A stretch of 64,000 bases of DNA from Blautia hydrogenotrophica DSM 10507 (GCF_034356035.1 NZ_CP136423.1:744001-808000); one strand, 5' to 3'; counted from the stretch's first letter, positions 16,297 through 25,161 are shown. Notes: a model not told the origin generated them from the sequence alone. Numbers and translations are program-made.

Positions 16297-17991
16297 ATGA
16301 CGCTGAGTGCGATGGATTATATATCACCTGCTTTGGATGAAAGCTATGCGGATTTTATCGTACGGCATGACCAAAATGTAGGAGAAATTTTTTCGGATTT
16401 TTCGGAAGACTATATTCAAAGGATTGATGGGACTTATGCGGTCTTGTATACGCCGTTGTCGGAGCTCAATGGTCTTGGAGTGGATAGCTATACCTACAAC
16501 ACCATTCCCAATTGTTTTACCTATATGGACAGCCAGGCTTTGGCAGCCTCTAGGATTACGAACCTTCAAAATCATCCGTATCTTAATCTTCAAGGAAGAA
16601 ATACTGCAATTGCTGTGATTGATTCGGGGATAGATTACACGCATCCGGCTTTTTTGAGCTATGAGCGTACCAGGATCGCCTATCTATGGGACCAAAGAAT
16701 CCCGTCTGATAACTCGACCGTTCCCTATGGAAGTGTGTATACAGAGGAACAGATCAATGCAGCGTTACAGTCAGAGGACCCTTGGGAAATAGTGCCTTCT
16801 AGGGATGAAAATGGTCATGGAACATTTATGGCGGGAATAGCGGCAGGGACTCCGGAGCCGACGGAGGAGTTTTCAGGGGCTGCACCGGAAGCTACTTTAA
16901 TTATTGTGAAACTAAAACCTGCTAAAAACTATCTGAGAGAGTTTTATTTTCTTCCAGAAGGGGTGGATTATTATCAGGAAAATGATATTATGTTTGGAAT
17001 TAGTTTTGCTTTGGAATGTGCCAGGCAGCTTCAGATGCCACTGGTCATTTGCATAGGGCTTGGAAATAATCAGGGGACTCACCAGGGAAAGAATCCGTTG
17101 GCATTGTATATGGACAGCGTGACCAGGAACCCGCAGACAGCTGTCACGGTGGCGGCTGGCAATGAAGGAAACTCCAGGAGGCATTACATGGGAGAAATTC
17201 GGCCACAAGAGAGAAACGTGACCGTAGAGATGCGGGTAGGGGAGGAAGAACGAGGCTTTTTTGTGGAGTTTTGGGGGAGCTCGCTGTATCTTTACCGGGT
17301 CAGGCTTCAATCTCCGTCGGGTGAAATTCTGGATGTGAGTACGATCAGAGGAACTGGCACGCAGACTTTGTCTTTTGTGTTTGTGGAGACAAAAGTAGAG
17401 GTGGGGTATTCGGCTATAGAACTGCAATCTGGGAGTACCCTGATTTTTTTTCGCTTCATAAGTCCTGTGGCGGGAATCTGGCGCTTTTTAGTCTATAGCG
17501 AGAGTTTGGACACTGTAGAATTTCATATGTGGCTGCCGGTACATACAACTTTTCGCACAGAAACTTATTTTTTAGAACCGTCTCCTTATAACACAGTGAC
17601 AAATCCGGGAGATTCGGAGGACTCCATAACGGTGACAGCATATGACAACCGGGACCAAAGTTTGTATCTGGAAGCTAGTAGGGGATATACACCCAATGGA
17701 GTGGTGAAGCCAGATTTGGCTGCTCCGGGAGTGCTGCTGACAGGGCCTGGTTCCCAAGGTAGGTATGTGCAGCGCTCGGGTACTAGCGTGGCAGCTGCTC
17801 AGACGGCGGGAGCAGTGGCGCTTCTCATGGAGTGGGCGGTGGTCAGGAAAAATGCTCCTTATTTAAACGGGACCAGTGCTAAAAATTATTTGACCAGGGC
17901 TGCGGCAAGAGACGAGGGCCTGACTTATCCGAATCCAGATTGGGGATACGGAAGACTGGACTTGTACCGGGTATTTGAGCTTCTAACGTGA
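16297..17991 (+). CDS. Subtilisin-like serine protease, Csp-like with jellyroll insert
   Basis: A 564-residue S8 peptidase without a signal peptide. The triad is Asp109 (VIDSGID), His174 (NGHGT) and Ser497 (SGTSVA), with the oxyanion Asn in VAAGNEGN. Residues 1-95 form a prodomain, and a beta-rich insert of about 130 residues sits between the Asn and Ser blocks, the layout of clostridial Csp proteases that activate the cortex hydrolase SleC during germination. The family has several paralogues in Lachnospiraceae and not all act in spores. ATG 16297 is preferred over GTG 16294 because of GGGAG six bases upstream. It is monocistronic. Confidence 0.8.
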   Translation: MTLSAMDYISPALDESYADFIVRHDQNVGEIFSDFSEDYIQRIDGTYAVLYTPLSELNGLGVDSYTYNTIPNCFTYMDSQALAASRITNLQNHPYLNLQGRNTAIAVIDSGIDYTHPAFLSYERTRIAYLWDQRIPSDNSTVPYGSVYTEEQINAALQSEDPWEIVPSRDENGHGTFMAGIAAGTPEPTEEFSGAAPEATLIIVKLKPAKNYLREFYFLPEGVDYYQENDIMFGISFALECARQLQMPLVICIGLGNNQGTHQGKNPLALYMDSVTRNPQTAVTVAAGNEGNSRRHYMGEIRPQERNVTVEMRVGEEERGFFVEFWGSSLYLYRVRLQSPSGEILDVSTIRGTGTQTLSFVFVETKVEVGYSAIELQSGSTLIFFRFISPVAGIWRFLVYSESLDTVEFHMWLPVHTTFRTETYFLEPSPYNTVTNPGDSEDSITVTAYDNRDQSLYLEASRGYTPNGVVKPDLAAPGVLLTGPGSQGRYVQRSGTSVAAAQTAGAVALLMEWAVVRKNAPYLNGTSAKNYLTRAAARDEGLTYPNPDWGYGRLDLYRVFELLT

Positions 17992-18031
17992 GAATGAACT
18001 GTACTGGGTTTCTTTTCTATAGCATAAAAAG

Positions 18032-18070
18032 AGGGCTTCCCCAAGTTATTTCTTGACTTGAGGAAGCCCT
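18032..18070. terminator. Bidirectional intrinsic terminator
   Basis: AGGGCTTCC-CCAAGT pairs with ACTTG-AGGAAGCCCT around a 9-base loop; an A-run on the left gives a T-run for the minus strand. It separates the convergent protease and phosphofructokinase genes. Confidence 0.85.
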
Positions 18071-18078
18071 TATCCAGA

Positions 18079-19305
18079 CTATTTTCGGTATACGAAAGCA
18101 GGCAGACCATCTTTGTCCATGGGAACCTTTACGGTACCCTGTACCAGTGGTTTGGCATAGGTGAGGAATTCTTTTTCTACATCGGAGCCGTTTTGAGAAA
18201 TCCAGGACAGAGAAACGGTTTTTGTCTGGTTACAGATTCTGTTCACATCTTCCAGTCCGCAGGTCAGTCGGTAAGGGCTGTCGCTCTCACGGACGAAAGA
18301 GATCATTTTCCCAGTATTTCCATCTAAAATGGATTTCACACCGAAACGGCCTGCCATGACAGCTTCCTCTTGGTCTGTCTCGGAGATGGTCATGGAGGAA
18401 CAGCGTTGACACACGTTCAGTTCTACGGAACGAGCTTTTACATTCAGGCGATTTCGCAGCAGATTTTCCAGGTATTTGCCGCAGCCAGACAGCATTTTGT
18501 GCCCAAAGGTATCGCAGCCTACATCGCTGTCATACTCACAGATCAGCTTTCCAGAGGCATCGTGGATTCCCTCGGATACACAGACGATGACGCTGGCAGA
18601 CTTCTGGAAGGAATTTTCTACGTCCTTCAGAAATTTTTCCACATCAAAATCCACTTCTGGCAGGTAAATCAGGAAAGGATTGTCACCTTCGTATCTTCTG
18701 GCAAGAGCGCTAGAGGCAGTTAGCCAGCCGGCATCACGGCCCATGATCTCTACGATAGTCACGGCTTTTTTCTCATAGACACTGGCGTCTACTACGATCT
18801 CACGGACTGTGGTCGCAACGTAACGTGCAGCGCTGCCGAATCCAGGGGTGTGGTCAGTTAAAATAAGGTCGTTGTCTATTGTCTTGGGTTCTCCTAGCAC
18901 CAGAATATCGCTGTCAATCTGCTGAGCATAGCGGGAAAGCTTGCTGACGGTGTCCATGGAATCATTGCCGCCGATATAGAAGAAATAGCCGATATTCATC
19001 TCTTGAAATTTTTGGAACAGCCGGGGATAGACCGGATCTTTTAAATCTTCTGGAAGTTTGTACCGGCAGGACCCTAAGTAAGCTCCAGGAGTTGTCTTTA
19101 AGTATTCTAATTTTTCACCGGGCAGTTCCTTGGCGAAATCTAAAATTGTGTCGTTTAGAAAACCTTCAATTCCATTTACCATTCCATATACGTGCCCAAT
19201 TTGGTCGCTGTGAGCAAAGCTTTCAGAGACTACCCCGTAGAGACTGCTGTTGATGACAGCAGTAGGGCCGCCTGATTGTCCAACGATTAAATTTTTCATA
19301 GCCAT
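18079..19305 (-). CDS. pfp: Pyrophosphate-type 6-phosphofructokinase
   Basis: A 408-residue phosphofructokinase of the PPi-dependent/long clade. It has VGQSGGPTAVINSSL at the N-terminus, GGNDSMD in place of the ATP-enzyme GGDGS, PKTIDNDL with the catalytic Asp residues, and MGRDAGW. The Asp of GGNDS is the residue that excludes ATP in PPi enzymes. It would phosphorylate fructose 6-phosphate reversibly in the cytosol. Start at 19305 (MAMKNL) has GGGAG seven bases upstream. It is monocistronic, ending at a shared terminator. Confidence 0.88.
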   Translation of the reverse strand: MAMKNLIVGQSGGPTAVINSSLYGVVSESFAHSDQIGHVYGMVNGIEGFLNDTILDFAKELPGEKLEYLKTTPGAYLGSCRYKLPEDLKDPVYPRLFQKFQEMNIGYFFYIGGNDSMDTVSKLSRYAQQIDSDILVLGEPKTIDNDLILTDHTPGFGSAARYVATTVREIVVDASVYEKKAVTIVEIMGRDAGWLTASSALARRYEGDNPFLIYLPEVDFDVEKFLKDVENSFQKSASVIVCVSEGIHDASGKLICEYDSDVGCDTFGHKMLSGCGKYLENLLRNRLNVKARSVELNVCQRCSSMTISETDQEEAVMAGRFGVKSILDGNTGKMISFVRESDSPYRLTCGLEDVNRICNQTKTVSLSWISQNGSDVEKEFLTYAKPLVQGTVKVPMDKDGLPAFVYRK

Positions 19306-19665
19306 TCATATTCTCCCATCGTAATTTAGTACTCACACTATACCATATTTTGGGAGATAAGAAAACTGGAAGTTACTGTGAATGGGATGGACAATAGCAG
19401 TTAAAAAATTCGCAGGGATGAAGTGCTATATAATTCTTGCGCATTTATATATTTTAAGCTAATATGAAACTAGATCTTACTTTTGGGGTTTGTCAAGCTA
19501 ATCTGCGAAAGAGATAGGCTTTCAGAAGAAATCATCGCAGTGTCAAATGAGAATTGACCGAGCAAAGCGAGGGGTACTTTTTGAATGAAAGTTCAAGAAG
19601 GTGAGGAGATTGATAACTTGGAATGTTGACGTGAGATCTTAAAGATAAGGAAAGGAGTGGTTAAA
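19306..19665. other. Intergenic region between pfp and the PaaK-type ligase
   Basis: About 360 bases. It must contain the divergent promoters of both genes; a TATAGT box for pfp is visible near 19336 on the minus strand. A stretch around 19545-19580 has no open frame or strong hairpin. No riboswitch class was recognised. Confidence 0.4.
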
Positions 19666-20967
19666 ATGGGAAATTATTTCCAGCCAGAAATCGAATGTGC
19701 GTCCCAGGAACAGATTAGAGAATGGCAGGACGAACGTCTGGTAAAACAGGTAAGACACGTATATGACAACGTGGAATACTATCGAAATAAAATGAAGGAA
19801 AAAGGTGTGGAGCCCGGAGACATCAAATCCAGGGAAGATTTATATAAGCTTCCCTTTTTGACAAAAGAAGATCTTCGTGCAGCGTATCCCTATGGACTTT
19901 TAGCGACGCCTCTGTCTGAGTGTGTGCGTATTCAGTCTACTAGCGGCACGACTGGAAGAAGAGTAGTAGCATTTTATACACAGCATGACCTGGATTTATG
20001 GGAGGAATGCTGTGCTAGGGCAATTGTGGCAGCCGGAGGAAGCAAAGAGGATGTTGTGCATGTCTGCTATGGTTATGGACTGTTTACCGGAGGGCCGGGG
20101 CTGAACGGAGGTTCTCATAAGGTGGGTTCTTTGACGCTGCCGATGTCTTCAGGGAACACAGACCGTCAGATTCAGTTTATGACAGATTTAGGCTCCACCA
20201 TTTTGTGCTGTACACCGTCTTATGCTGCCTACCTGGCTGAGAGCATCATCGAGCGTGGTGTGAAAGACCAGATTAAGTTAAAAGCTGGAATTTTTGGAGC
20301 TGAGGCATGGACAGAGGAGATGCGGCACGATATTGAGGAAAAGCTGGGAATCAAGGCATATGACATTTATGGCCTGACGGAGATTTCAGGGCCGGGAGTC
20401 TCTTTTGAGTGCAGTGAGCAGACAGGCATGCATATCAATGAGGATCACTTCATTGCGGAGATCATTGATCCGGTTACGGAGGAGGTTCTTCCAGACGGAC
20501 AGAAAGGGGAGCTGGTATTTACTAGCATAACGAAGGATGCATTTCCTCTTCTTCGCTATCGCACCCGTGATATCTGTGTTTTGACTAGGGAGAAGTGTTC
20601 GTGTGGAAGAACGCACGTAAAGATGAGCAAACCGATGGGCAGAAGTGATGATATGCTGATTGTCAAAGGTGTGAATGTCTTCCCGTCTCAGATTGAGACT
20701 GTTCTGATGAACAAAGGATATCCGGCGAATTATCAGATTGTCGTTGATCGTGTAAACAACAGTGACACGATTGAAGTGCAGGTGGAGATGACACCAGAGA
20801 TGTTCTCCGACAGCTTGAAGCAGATGTCAGTGAGGGAGAAAGAACTGGTACATGCTCTGAAGGCAATGCTGGGCATCTATGCAAACGTAAAACTGGTAGC
20901 GCCAAAATCCATTGCTAGAAGTGAAGGCAAGGCTGTTCGCGTGGTTGATAAGCGTCATCTGTATTAA
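19666..20967 (+). CDS. paaK: Phenylacetate-CoA ligase family protein
   Basis: A 433-residue AMP-forming adenylate enzyme of the PaaK type. Motifs are STSGTTGRR (P-loop), YGLTEISGPGVSFEC, RYRTRDI and the zinc knuckle with CSCGRTH, followed by the SDDMLIVKGVNVFPSQIE hinge. ATG 19666 follows AAAGGAG. It activates an aryl or branched carboxylic acid as its CoA thioester. In anaerobes this gene often travels with an ACT-domain gene and 2-oxoacid oxidoreductases; here the ACT gene follows directly and the oxidoreductase operon starts 4.7 kb downstream. Confidence 0.85.
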   Translation: MGNYFQPEIECASQEQIREWQDERLVKQVRHVYDNVEYYRNKMKEKGVEPGDIKSREDLYKLPFLTKEDLRAAYPYGLLATPLSECVRIQSTSGTTGRRVVAFYTQHDLDLWEECCARAIVAAGGSKEDVVHVCYGYGLFTGGPGLNGGSHKVGSLTLPMSSGNTDRQIQFMTDLGSTILCCTPSYAAYLAESIIERGVKDQIKLKAGIFGAEAWTEEMRHDIEEKLGIKAYDIYGLTEISGPGVSFECSEQTGMHINEDHFIAEIIDPVTEEVLPDGQKGELVFTSITKDAFPLLRYRTRDICVLTREKCSCGRTHVKMSKPMGRSDDMLIVKGVNVFPSQIETVLMNKGYPANYQIVVDRVNNSDTIEVQVEMTPEMFSDSLKQMSVREKELVHALKAMLGIYANVKLVAPKSIARSEGKAVRVVDKRHLY

Positions 20968-21034
20968 AAAGTTCATTTGATATAGGGTGTCAGCGTGTCG
21001 GTTGTCACCGTTAGGTGGAAAAGGAGGTACAATT

Positions 21035-21466
21035 ATGACAGTAAGACAGATCTCTATTTTTTTGGAAAATAGCCCCGGGAAATTACAGGGACTCAGCGAT
21101 ATCTTGGAAAAATATGGAATTAATATGCAAGCTTTGTCTCTGGCGGAGACTACAGATTTTGGAATTGTAAGGTTGATTGTAGATGACCCTTATAAGGCGT
21201 CAACGGTACTGAAAGATGAAGGCTATATCTGTTCCATCACAAAGGTTTTGGCGGTCGAGATTCCAGATACGCCGGGAGGTCTGGCAGGGGCCATCCGTGC
21301 GCTTGGAGATGAGGGCATCAACATAGAGTATATGTATGCGTTTATCACAAAGAGAAAGAATGTAGCCTATGTGATTTTCAGAGTGGAAGACAACGAGAGA
21401 GCGATTAAAGCGCTTTTGGCAAAGAAATACCGTCCTCTGTGTCAGGAGCAGCTCAGTGAGATGTGA
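21035..21466 (+). CDS. Tandem ACT-domain protein
   Basis: A 143-residue protein made of two ACT domains (about 3-66 and 70-140). ISIFLENSPGKLQGLSDIL and VEIPDTPGGLAGAIRALG are the two ligand-interface loops. There is no catalytic domain, so it is probably an amino-acid sensor that acts on its partner, most likely the PaaK-type ligase encoded 67 bases upstream. ATG 21035 is preceded by AAAAGGAGG; the GTG/ATG frame from 20987 is rejected. Confidence 0.85.
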   Translation: MTVRQISIFLENSPGKLQGLSDILEKYGINMQALSLAETTDFGIVRLIVDDPYKASTVLKDEGYICSITKVLAVEIPDTPGGLAGAIRALGDEGINIEYMYAFITKRKNVAYVIFRVEDNERAIKALLAKKYRPLCQEQLSEM

Positions 21467-21479
21467 GCCAGAAATTTTT

Positions 21480-21508
21480 GTGTGCGCTGTAAACTTTGCA
21501 GCGCACAC
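21480..21508. terminator. Hairpin after the ACT gene
   Basis: GTGTGCGCTG pairs with CAGCGCACAC around an 8-9 base loop. The T-run lies on the left side, so it would terminate minus-strand transcription better than plus-strand; it may still mark the operon end. Confidence 0.5.
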
Positions 21509-21515
21509 AGCGTAT

Positions 21516-21611
21516 GAGTTACAGTTCGGGCTTCTAATATCCCGTGAAGTGTGTTACTGCTCATGAACCGCAAGTAAGTGAACGTAACTATTCACATGGC
21601 TGAATAGTTAC
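21516..21611 (+). repeat. Element D, copy 1, upstream of the initiator tRNA
   Basis: Shares GAGYTACAGTTC and GTGTTACTGCTCA-GAAC blocks with 21901-22068. It ends in a perfect stem, GTAACTATTCA-CATGGC-TGAATAGTTAC (21584-21611). Confidence 0.65.
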
Positions 21612-21639
21612 AAGTGAAGTAATGCCAAAAGGCGAAGTA

Positions 21640-21668
21640 TTGACAAATGTAGATAAAAGAAGTATAAT
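21640..21668 (+). promoter_or_regulatory. Consensus sigma-A promoter of the initiator tRNA
   Basis: TTGACA (21640-21645), a 17-base spacer and TATAAT (21663-21668): an exact match to consensus, about 35 bases before the tRNA. Strong, growth-linked expression is expected. Confidence 0.9.
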
Positions 21669-21703
21669 AACCTTATTAAGTACATATACTAATTATTAGA
21701 TGA

Positions 21704-21777
21704 CGCGGGGTGGAGCAGTCTGGAAGCTCGTCGGGCTCATAACCCGAAGGTCGCAGGTTCAAATCCTGTCCCCGCTA
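21704..21777 (+). tRNA. Initiator tRNA-fMet (CAT anticodon)
   Basis: A 74-base cloverleaf: acceptor CGCGGGG pairs with CCCCGC leaving C1 unpaired opposite T72, the hallmark of initiator tRNAs. The anticodon stem has the three G-C pairs (GGG-CTCATAA-CCC) that commit it to the P site. T-loop GGTTCAAATCC is intact. CCA is not encoded (TTTG follows), so it must be added after transcription. Confidence 0.95.
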
Positions 21778-21788
21778 TTTGTAGCAAG

Positions 21789-21817
21789 GGCTCTGTGGGA
21801 GATACAGAGCCTTTTTT
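21789..21817 (+). terminator. Intrinsic terminator of the tRNA gene
   Basis: GGCTCTGT-GGGAGAT-ACAGAGCC followed by six T residues, 11 bases after the tRNA. Confidence 0.9.
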
Positions 21818-21900
21818 GATTCCTTAGGAAAGTCCTTCGGACTGTCCTGTGGTACTGTTATACATTGCAAGATTTGTCCATTCTTATTATAATGATAAAA

Positions 21901-22068
21901 GAGCTACAGTTCAGCCCTCCAATGTCCTGCGAGGTGTTTTTGTACCTTATGTGCAAAAGTTCCGAGATATACTCGCACTGAACTGCTGTCTACAGCAGCT
22001 TGTGTGCGTTGCGAAACGTGTTACTGCTCACGAACTACAAGCGAGTGGACGTAACATAGAAGAGTTAC
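21901..22068 (+). repeat. Element D, copy 2, interrupted
   Basis: The left part (21901-21936) and right part (22017-22068) match copy 1; about 80 bases between them, including a CTGCTGT/ACAGCAG stem, are absent from copy 1. It creates a spurious open frame upstream of the sortase start. Confidence 0.6.
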
Positions 22069-22091
22069 CAGAAACTAAGATGGGAGAGAAT

Positions 22092-22871
22092 ATGGGTAAA
22101 AAGACAAAAAAGAAGAAAAAAGCGATTGACTATGTACTCACAGTTGTTCTGATTATAGCCATTGGAATTTTCATTTTTGCGGCATATAATCTCATACATA
22201 TCTATTTAGAGTACAAAAAGGGGTCCGATGAGTATGACGCGATTGAGAAGATGGCAGTCACCGAGAGAGATCCTAATGCGAGAGACGAAGAAGATGACGG
22301 TGAATTGCAGCCGCCGATTGATGTGGACTTTGAGTCGCTGCGGAAGGTGAATGAGGATGTGATCGGCTGGATATATGTGGAGGGGCTTGATATTAGCTAT
22401 CCAGTGGTCCGGGGAATCGACAATGAGTATTATCTTCACAGAACCTATGAAAAGACTTATAATTTTGCGGGGACGATTTTCGTCGACTATGAAAATAACG
22501 ATGATTTCAATGACTGTAATACGCTTGTATATGGACATAATATGAAAAATGGCTCTATGTTTGGTACGCTGAAGCAGTTTTCCGAGGGGGACGCGTACAG
22601 CAAAAGTCACTACTTCTGGATACTTACCCCGGAAAAAAATTATAAATATGAAATTTTTTCAGCCTATGTGACGGCGGTAAACAGCGATACCTACACATTG
22701 TTTAAGGGGCCGGGCAAAGAATTTAAAGACTGGATTGCGAACATGAGGAGCAATTCTTCCATTGACACAGGGGATATTTCTTTGGGCATCAAGGACAAAG
22801 TAGTGACATTGTCTACCTGTACAGGAAACTCTTCTACGCGCTATGTGGTTCAGGGAAAGAGGTTAAATTGA
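22092..22871 (+). CDS. srtB: Class B sortase
   Basis: A 259-residue membrane-anchored transpeptidase that joins sorted proteins to peptidoglycan or builds pili. A basic N-terminus precedes one membrane segment (about 14-36). The catalytic residues are His in LVYGHNM, Cys in TLSTCTG and Arg in STRYVVQG; the FAGTIFVDY and NGSMFGTL stretches fit class B. Start at ATG 22092 follows GGGAGAG; the frame open from 21849 runs through repeat D and is rejected. No sortase substrate (LPxTG-like) gene is adjacent. Confidence 0.88.
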   Translation: MGKKTKKKKKAIDYVLTVVLIIAIGIFIFAAYNLIHIYLEYKKGSDEYDAIEKMAVTERDPNARDEEDDGELQPPIDVDFESLRKVNEDVIGWIYVEGLDISYPVVRGIDNEYYLHRTYEKTYNFAGTIFVDYENNDDFNDCNTLVYGHNMKNGSMFGTLKQFSEGDAYSKSHYFWILTPEKNYKYEIFSAYVTAVNSDTYTLFKGPGKEFKDWIANMRSNSSIDTGDISLGIKDKVVTLSTCTGNSSTRYVVQGKRLN

Positions 22872-22891
22872 CAATCTGAAAGGAGTTCTGA

Positions 22892-23626
22892 ATGATGGAG
22901 AAGGAAATTGAGAAACTTCAGGAATTGATTGACACGCACAGTAATATTGTATTCTTCGGTGGAGCAGGGGTGTCCACAGAGAGTGGGATTCCAGATTTCC
23001 GGAGTGTGGATGGGCTGTATAATCAAAAATATGATTATCCGCCAGAGACTATTTTAAGCCATACGTTCTTTATGAGAAAGCCGGAAGAATTTTTTCGATT
23101 TTATCGGGACAAGATGCTGTGTGACACAGCAAAGCCTAACGCTGCACATCAGAAATTAGCCATGCTAGAGAAAGCTGGAAAATTGAAGGCAGTGATCACC
23201 CAGAACATTGATAATCTGCACCAGATGGCAGGCAGCAAGAAAGTGCTAGAGCTGCATGGTTCCGTACATAGAAATTACTGTATGAGATGTGGAAAAGCCT
23301 ATGACTTTGCTTATATGAAGAACGCAAAAGGCACTCCTAAATGTGACTGTGGCGGGATTGTCAAGCCAGATGTGGTTCTTTATGAAGAGGCACTGAACAC
23401 GCAGACTCTATCGGAGGCAGTCATGGCGATCTCACAGGCGGAGGTACTGATTATTGGGGGGACCTCATTGGCCGTCTATCCGGCTGCCAGTTTGATTGAT
23501 TATTATCAAGGCGAACATTTGGTGGTAATTAATAAATCGCCGACGCCGAGGGACCGTTATGCAAATCTGCTGATTCAGCAGCCGATCGGCCGAGTGTTTT
23601 CTCAGATTACTGTGAAGGGAGCGTAA
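22892..23626 (+). CDS. cobB: Sir2-family NAD-dependent protein deacylase
   Basis: A 244-residue sirtuin. NAD motifs [15 protein letters not shown] and [12 protein letters not shown], catalytic His in ELHGS, and a zinc site of two Cys pairs (CMRC and CDCGG) are all present. Bacterial sirtuins remove acetyl or other acyl groups from lysines, typically activating acyl-CoA synthetases; both a PaaK-type ligase and an acyl-CoA synthetase are encoded in this window, though a direct link is only inference. AAGGAG lies seven bases before ATG 22892. Confidence 0.92.
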   Translation: MMEKEIEKLQELIDTHSNIVFFGGAGVSTESGIPDFRSVDGLYNQKYDYPPETILSHTFFMRKPEEFFRFYRDKMLCDTAKPNAAHQKLAMLEKAGKLKAVITQNIDNLHQMAGSKKVLELHGSVHRNYCMRCGKAYDFAYMKNAKGTPKCDCGGIVKPDVVLYEEALNTQTLSEAVMAISQAEVLIIGGTSLAVYPAASLIDYYQGEHLVVINKSPTPRDRYANLLIQQPIGRVFSQITVKGA

Positions 23627-23632
23627 GAATTC

Positions 23633-23824
23633 ATGGGGAAGAACTATGAAATCGGAGATGTGGTAACTCTGAAAAAAGCGCATCCTTGTGGGAGCCACGA
23701 ATGGGAGATTTTGAGGGTAGGAGCCGACTTTCGCTTGAAATGTATGGGGTGCGGACACCAGGTTATGATGGCGCGTAAGTTGGTAGAAAAAAATGAACGG
23801 GGACTGATTAAAAAAAATCAGTAA
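23633..23824 (+). CDS. DUF951 family protein
   Basis: A 63-residue protein of the DUF951 family: YEIGDVVTLKKAHPCGSHEWEI then RLKCMGCGHQVMMAR. It forms a small SH3-like barrel with a C-x-x-C pair and is common in Firmicutes, often upstream of ribosomal or translation genes. It follows the sirtuin by 6 bases and precedes the rpsF promoter. Function unknown. Confidence 0.85.
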   Translation: MGKNYEIGDVVTLKKAHPCGSHEWEILRVGADFRLKCMGCGHQVMMARKLVEKNERGLIKKNQ

Positions 23825-23832
23825 ATTCATAC

Positions 23833-23861
23833 TTTACACAAAGCGCGATTTATGTTAAAAT
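23833..23861 (+). promoter_or_regulatory. Promoter of the rpsF-ssb-rpsR operon
   Basis: TTTACA (23833-23838), 17-base spacer, TAAAAT (23856-23861). Confidence 0.6.
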
Positions 23862-23887
23862 TAGCAATCGTGATATATTTTAAATAT

Positions 23888-23910
23888 CCTTGCTCCCTGC
23901 ACAGGCAAGG
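23888..23910 (+). promoter_or_regulatory. Leader hairpin of rpsF, candidate S6:S18 autoregulatory site
   Basis: CCTTGC-N11-GCAAGG lies between the promoter and the rpsF ribosome site. rpsF leaders of many bacteria bind the S6:S18 complex; the position fits, but the specific protein-binding bulge was not confirmed by eye. Confidence 0.35.
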
Positions 23911-23940
23911 GGCCAAAAGACCATAAGGAGGTAAAAGAGC

Positions 23941-24228
23941 ATGAACAAGTATGAGTTAGCATTAGTTGTGAATGCCAAGGTAGAGGACGATGTACGTGCG
24001 GCAGTTGTAGAAAAAGCAAAAGGATACATCACCCGTTACAATGGCAATATCACAGAAGTAGAAGAATGGGGTAAGAAGAAATTAGCTTACGAAATTCAGA
24101 AAATGCATGAAGGCTTCTACTATTTTATTCAGTTTGAAGCAGACGCAGATTGTCCAGCAGAAGTGGAAAGACACGTTCGTATCATGGACAATGTATTAAG
24201 ATACTTAGTCGTTCGGAAAGACGCATAA
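23941..24228 (+). CDS. rpsF: 30S ribosomal protein S6
   Basis: A 95-residue S6. NKYELALVVNAKVEDD, the WGKKKLAYEIQKMHEGFYYFIQF strand pair (shown in parts across residues 41-63) and the C-terminal RHVRIMDNVLRYLVVR are typical. It binds 16S rRNA with S18. First gene of the conserved rpsF-ssb-rpsR operon, with AAGGAGG upstream. Confidence 0.97.
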   Translation: MNKYELALVVNAKVEDDVRAAVVEKAKGYITRYNGNITEVEEWGKKKLAYEIQKMHEGFYYFIQFEADADCPAEVERHVRIMDNVLRYLVVRKDA

Positions 24229-24296
24229 GACCTTATAGGGAATTTTGGAAAGCACCATTAATAATGCACTCTTGAGAAAGATATGAGGTAGATTTT

Positions 24297-24758
24297 ATGA
24301 ACAAAGTAATTTTAATGGGACGCTTAACAAGAGATCCAGAAGTTCGTTATTCGGCAGGAGAAAATTCTCTGGCAATTGCTAGATACACCTTAGCCGTTGA
24401 CCGCAGATTCCGCCGTGATGGAGAGGCGACTGCAGATTTTATTTCCTGTGTCGTATTCGGCAGAGGTGCAGAGTTTGCAGAGAAGTATTTCCACCAGGGA
24501 ATTCGTATAGTAGTCAGCGGAAGAATTCAGACTGGCAGTTATACAAACAGGGAAGGCCAGAAGGTGTATACGACAGAGGTAGTTGTGGAAGAGCAGGAAT
24601 TTGCAGAAAGTAAATCTGCCAGTGACAGCTATGCGGCGTCACATCCGAGAACTCCTGCGCCGGCAGAAGCGCCAGCGGCACCCAGCAGTGCGGCGGCTTC
24701 CATCGACGGTTTTATGAACATTCCGGATGGAATTGATGAAGAATTGCCATTTAACTAG
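24297..24758 (+). CDS. ssb: Single-stranded DNA-binding protein
   Basis: A 153-residue SSB. The OB fold (1-105) opens with NKVILMGRLTRDPEVRY and contains SGRIQTGSYTNREGQKVYTTEV (in parts). A short Ala/Pro-rich linker leads to the acidic tip DGIDEELPFN, which recruits replication and repair partners. Middle gene of rpsF-ssb-rpsR. Confidence 0.97.
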   Translation: MNKVILMGRLTRDPEVRYSAGENSLAIARYTLAVDRRFRRDGEATADFISCVVFGRGAEFAEKYFHQGIRIVVSGRIQTGSYTNREGQKVYTTEVVVEEQEFAESKSASDSYAASHPRTPAPAEAPAAPSSAAASIDGFMNIPDGIDEELPFN

Positions 24759-24883
24759 AAAGCTAGGTAGGTGGCATGGACAGGCAGGAAAAGCCTGCGT
24801 TCACAAAAAAGTAGCAGAGCGGATGTGTGTCTGGTGACATTTCAGATGTCCGCTTAACTGAATTATAGAAGGAGGTTATACTC

Positions 24884-25147
24884 ATGGCATACAATAGAGG
24901 CGAGAGACCAGATTCTCCGATGAAGAGAAGAGGCGGCCGCAGAAGAAAAAAAGTATGTGTATTCTGTGGAAAAGAGAACAATGAGATCGATTACAAGGAT
25001 GTAGCAAAGTTAAAGAGATACGTATCTGAGAGAGGAAAAATTCTTCCGAGAAGAATCACAGGAAACTGTGCAAAACATCAGAGAGCTCTGACTGTTGCAA
25101 TCAAGAGAGCACGTCATATGGCTATGATGCCTTACGTGCAGGATTAA
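24884..25147 (+). CDS. rpsR: 30S ribosomal protein S18
   Basis: An 87-residue S18 with a basic, disordered N-terminus ([12 protein letters not shown]), [18 protein letters not shown], and the [14 protein letters not shown] rRNA-binding helix. Cys residues CVFCGK near the start mark a zinc-type (C+) variant, though only one C-x-x-C pair is present. A terminator follows directly. Confidence 0.97.
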   Translation: MAYNRGERPDSPMKRRGGRRRKKVCVFCGKENNEIDYKDVAKLKRYVSERGKILPRRITGNCAKHQRALTVAIKRARHMAMMPYVQD

Positions 25148-25161
25148 TTTGTGAAAGACAG

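Noticed and set aside
21849..22091. N-terminal extension of the sortase gene
   Set aside because: It translates repeat element D, has no ribosome site, and the basic membrane anchor begins normally at 22092.
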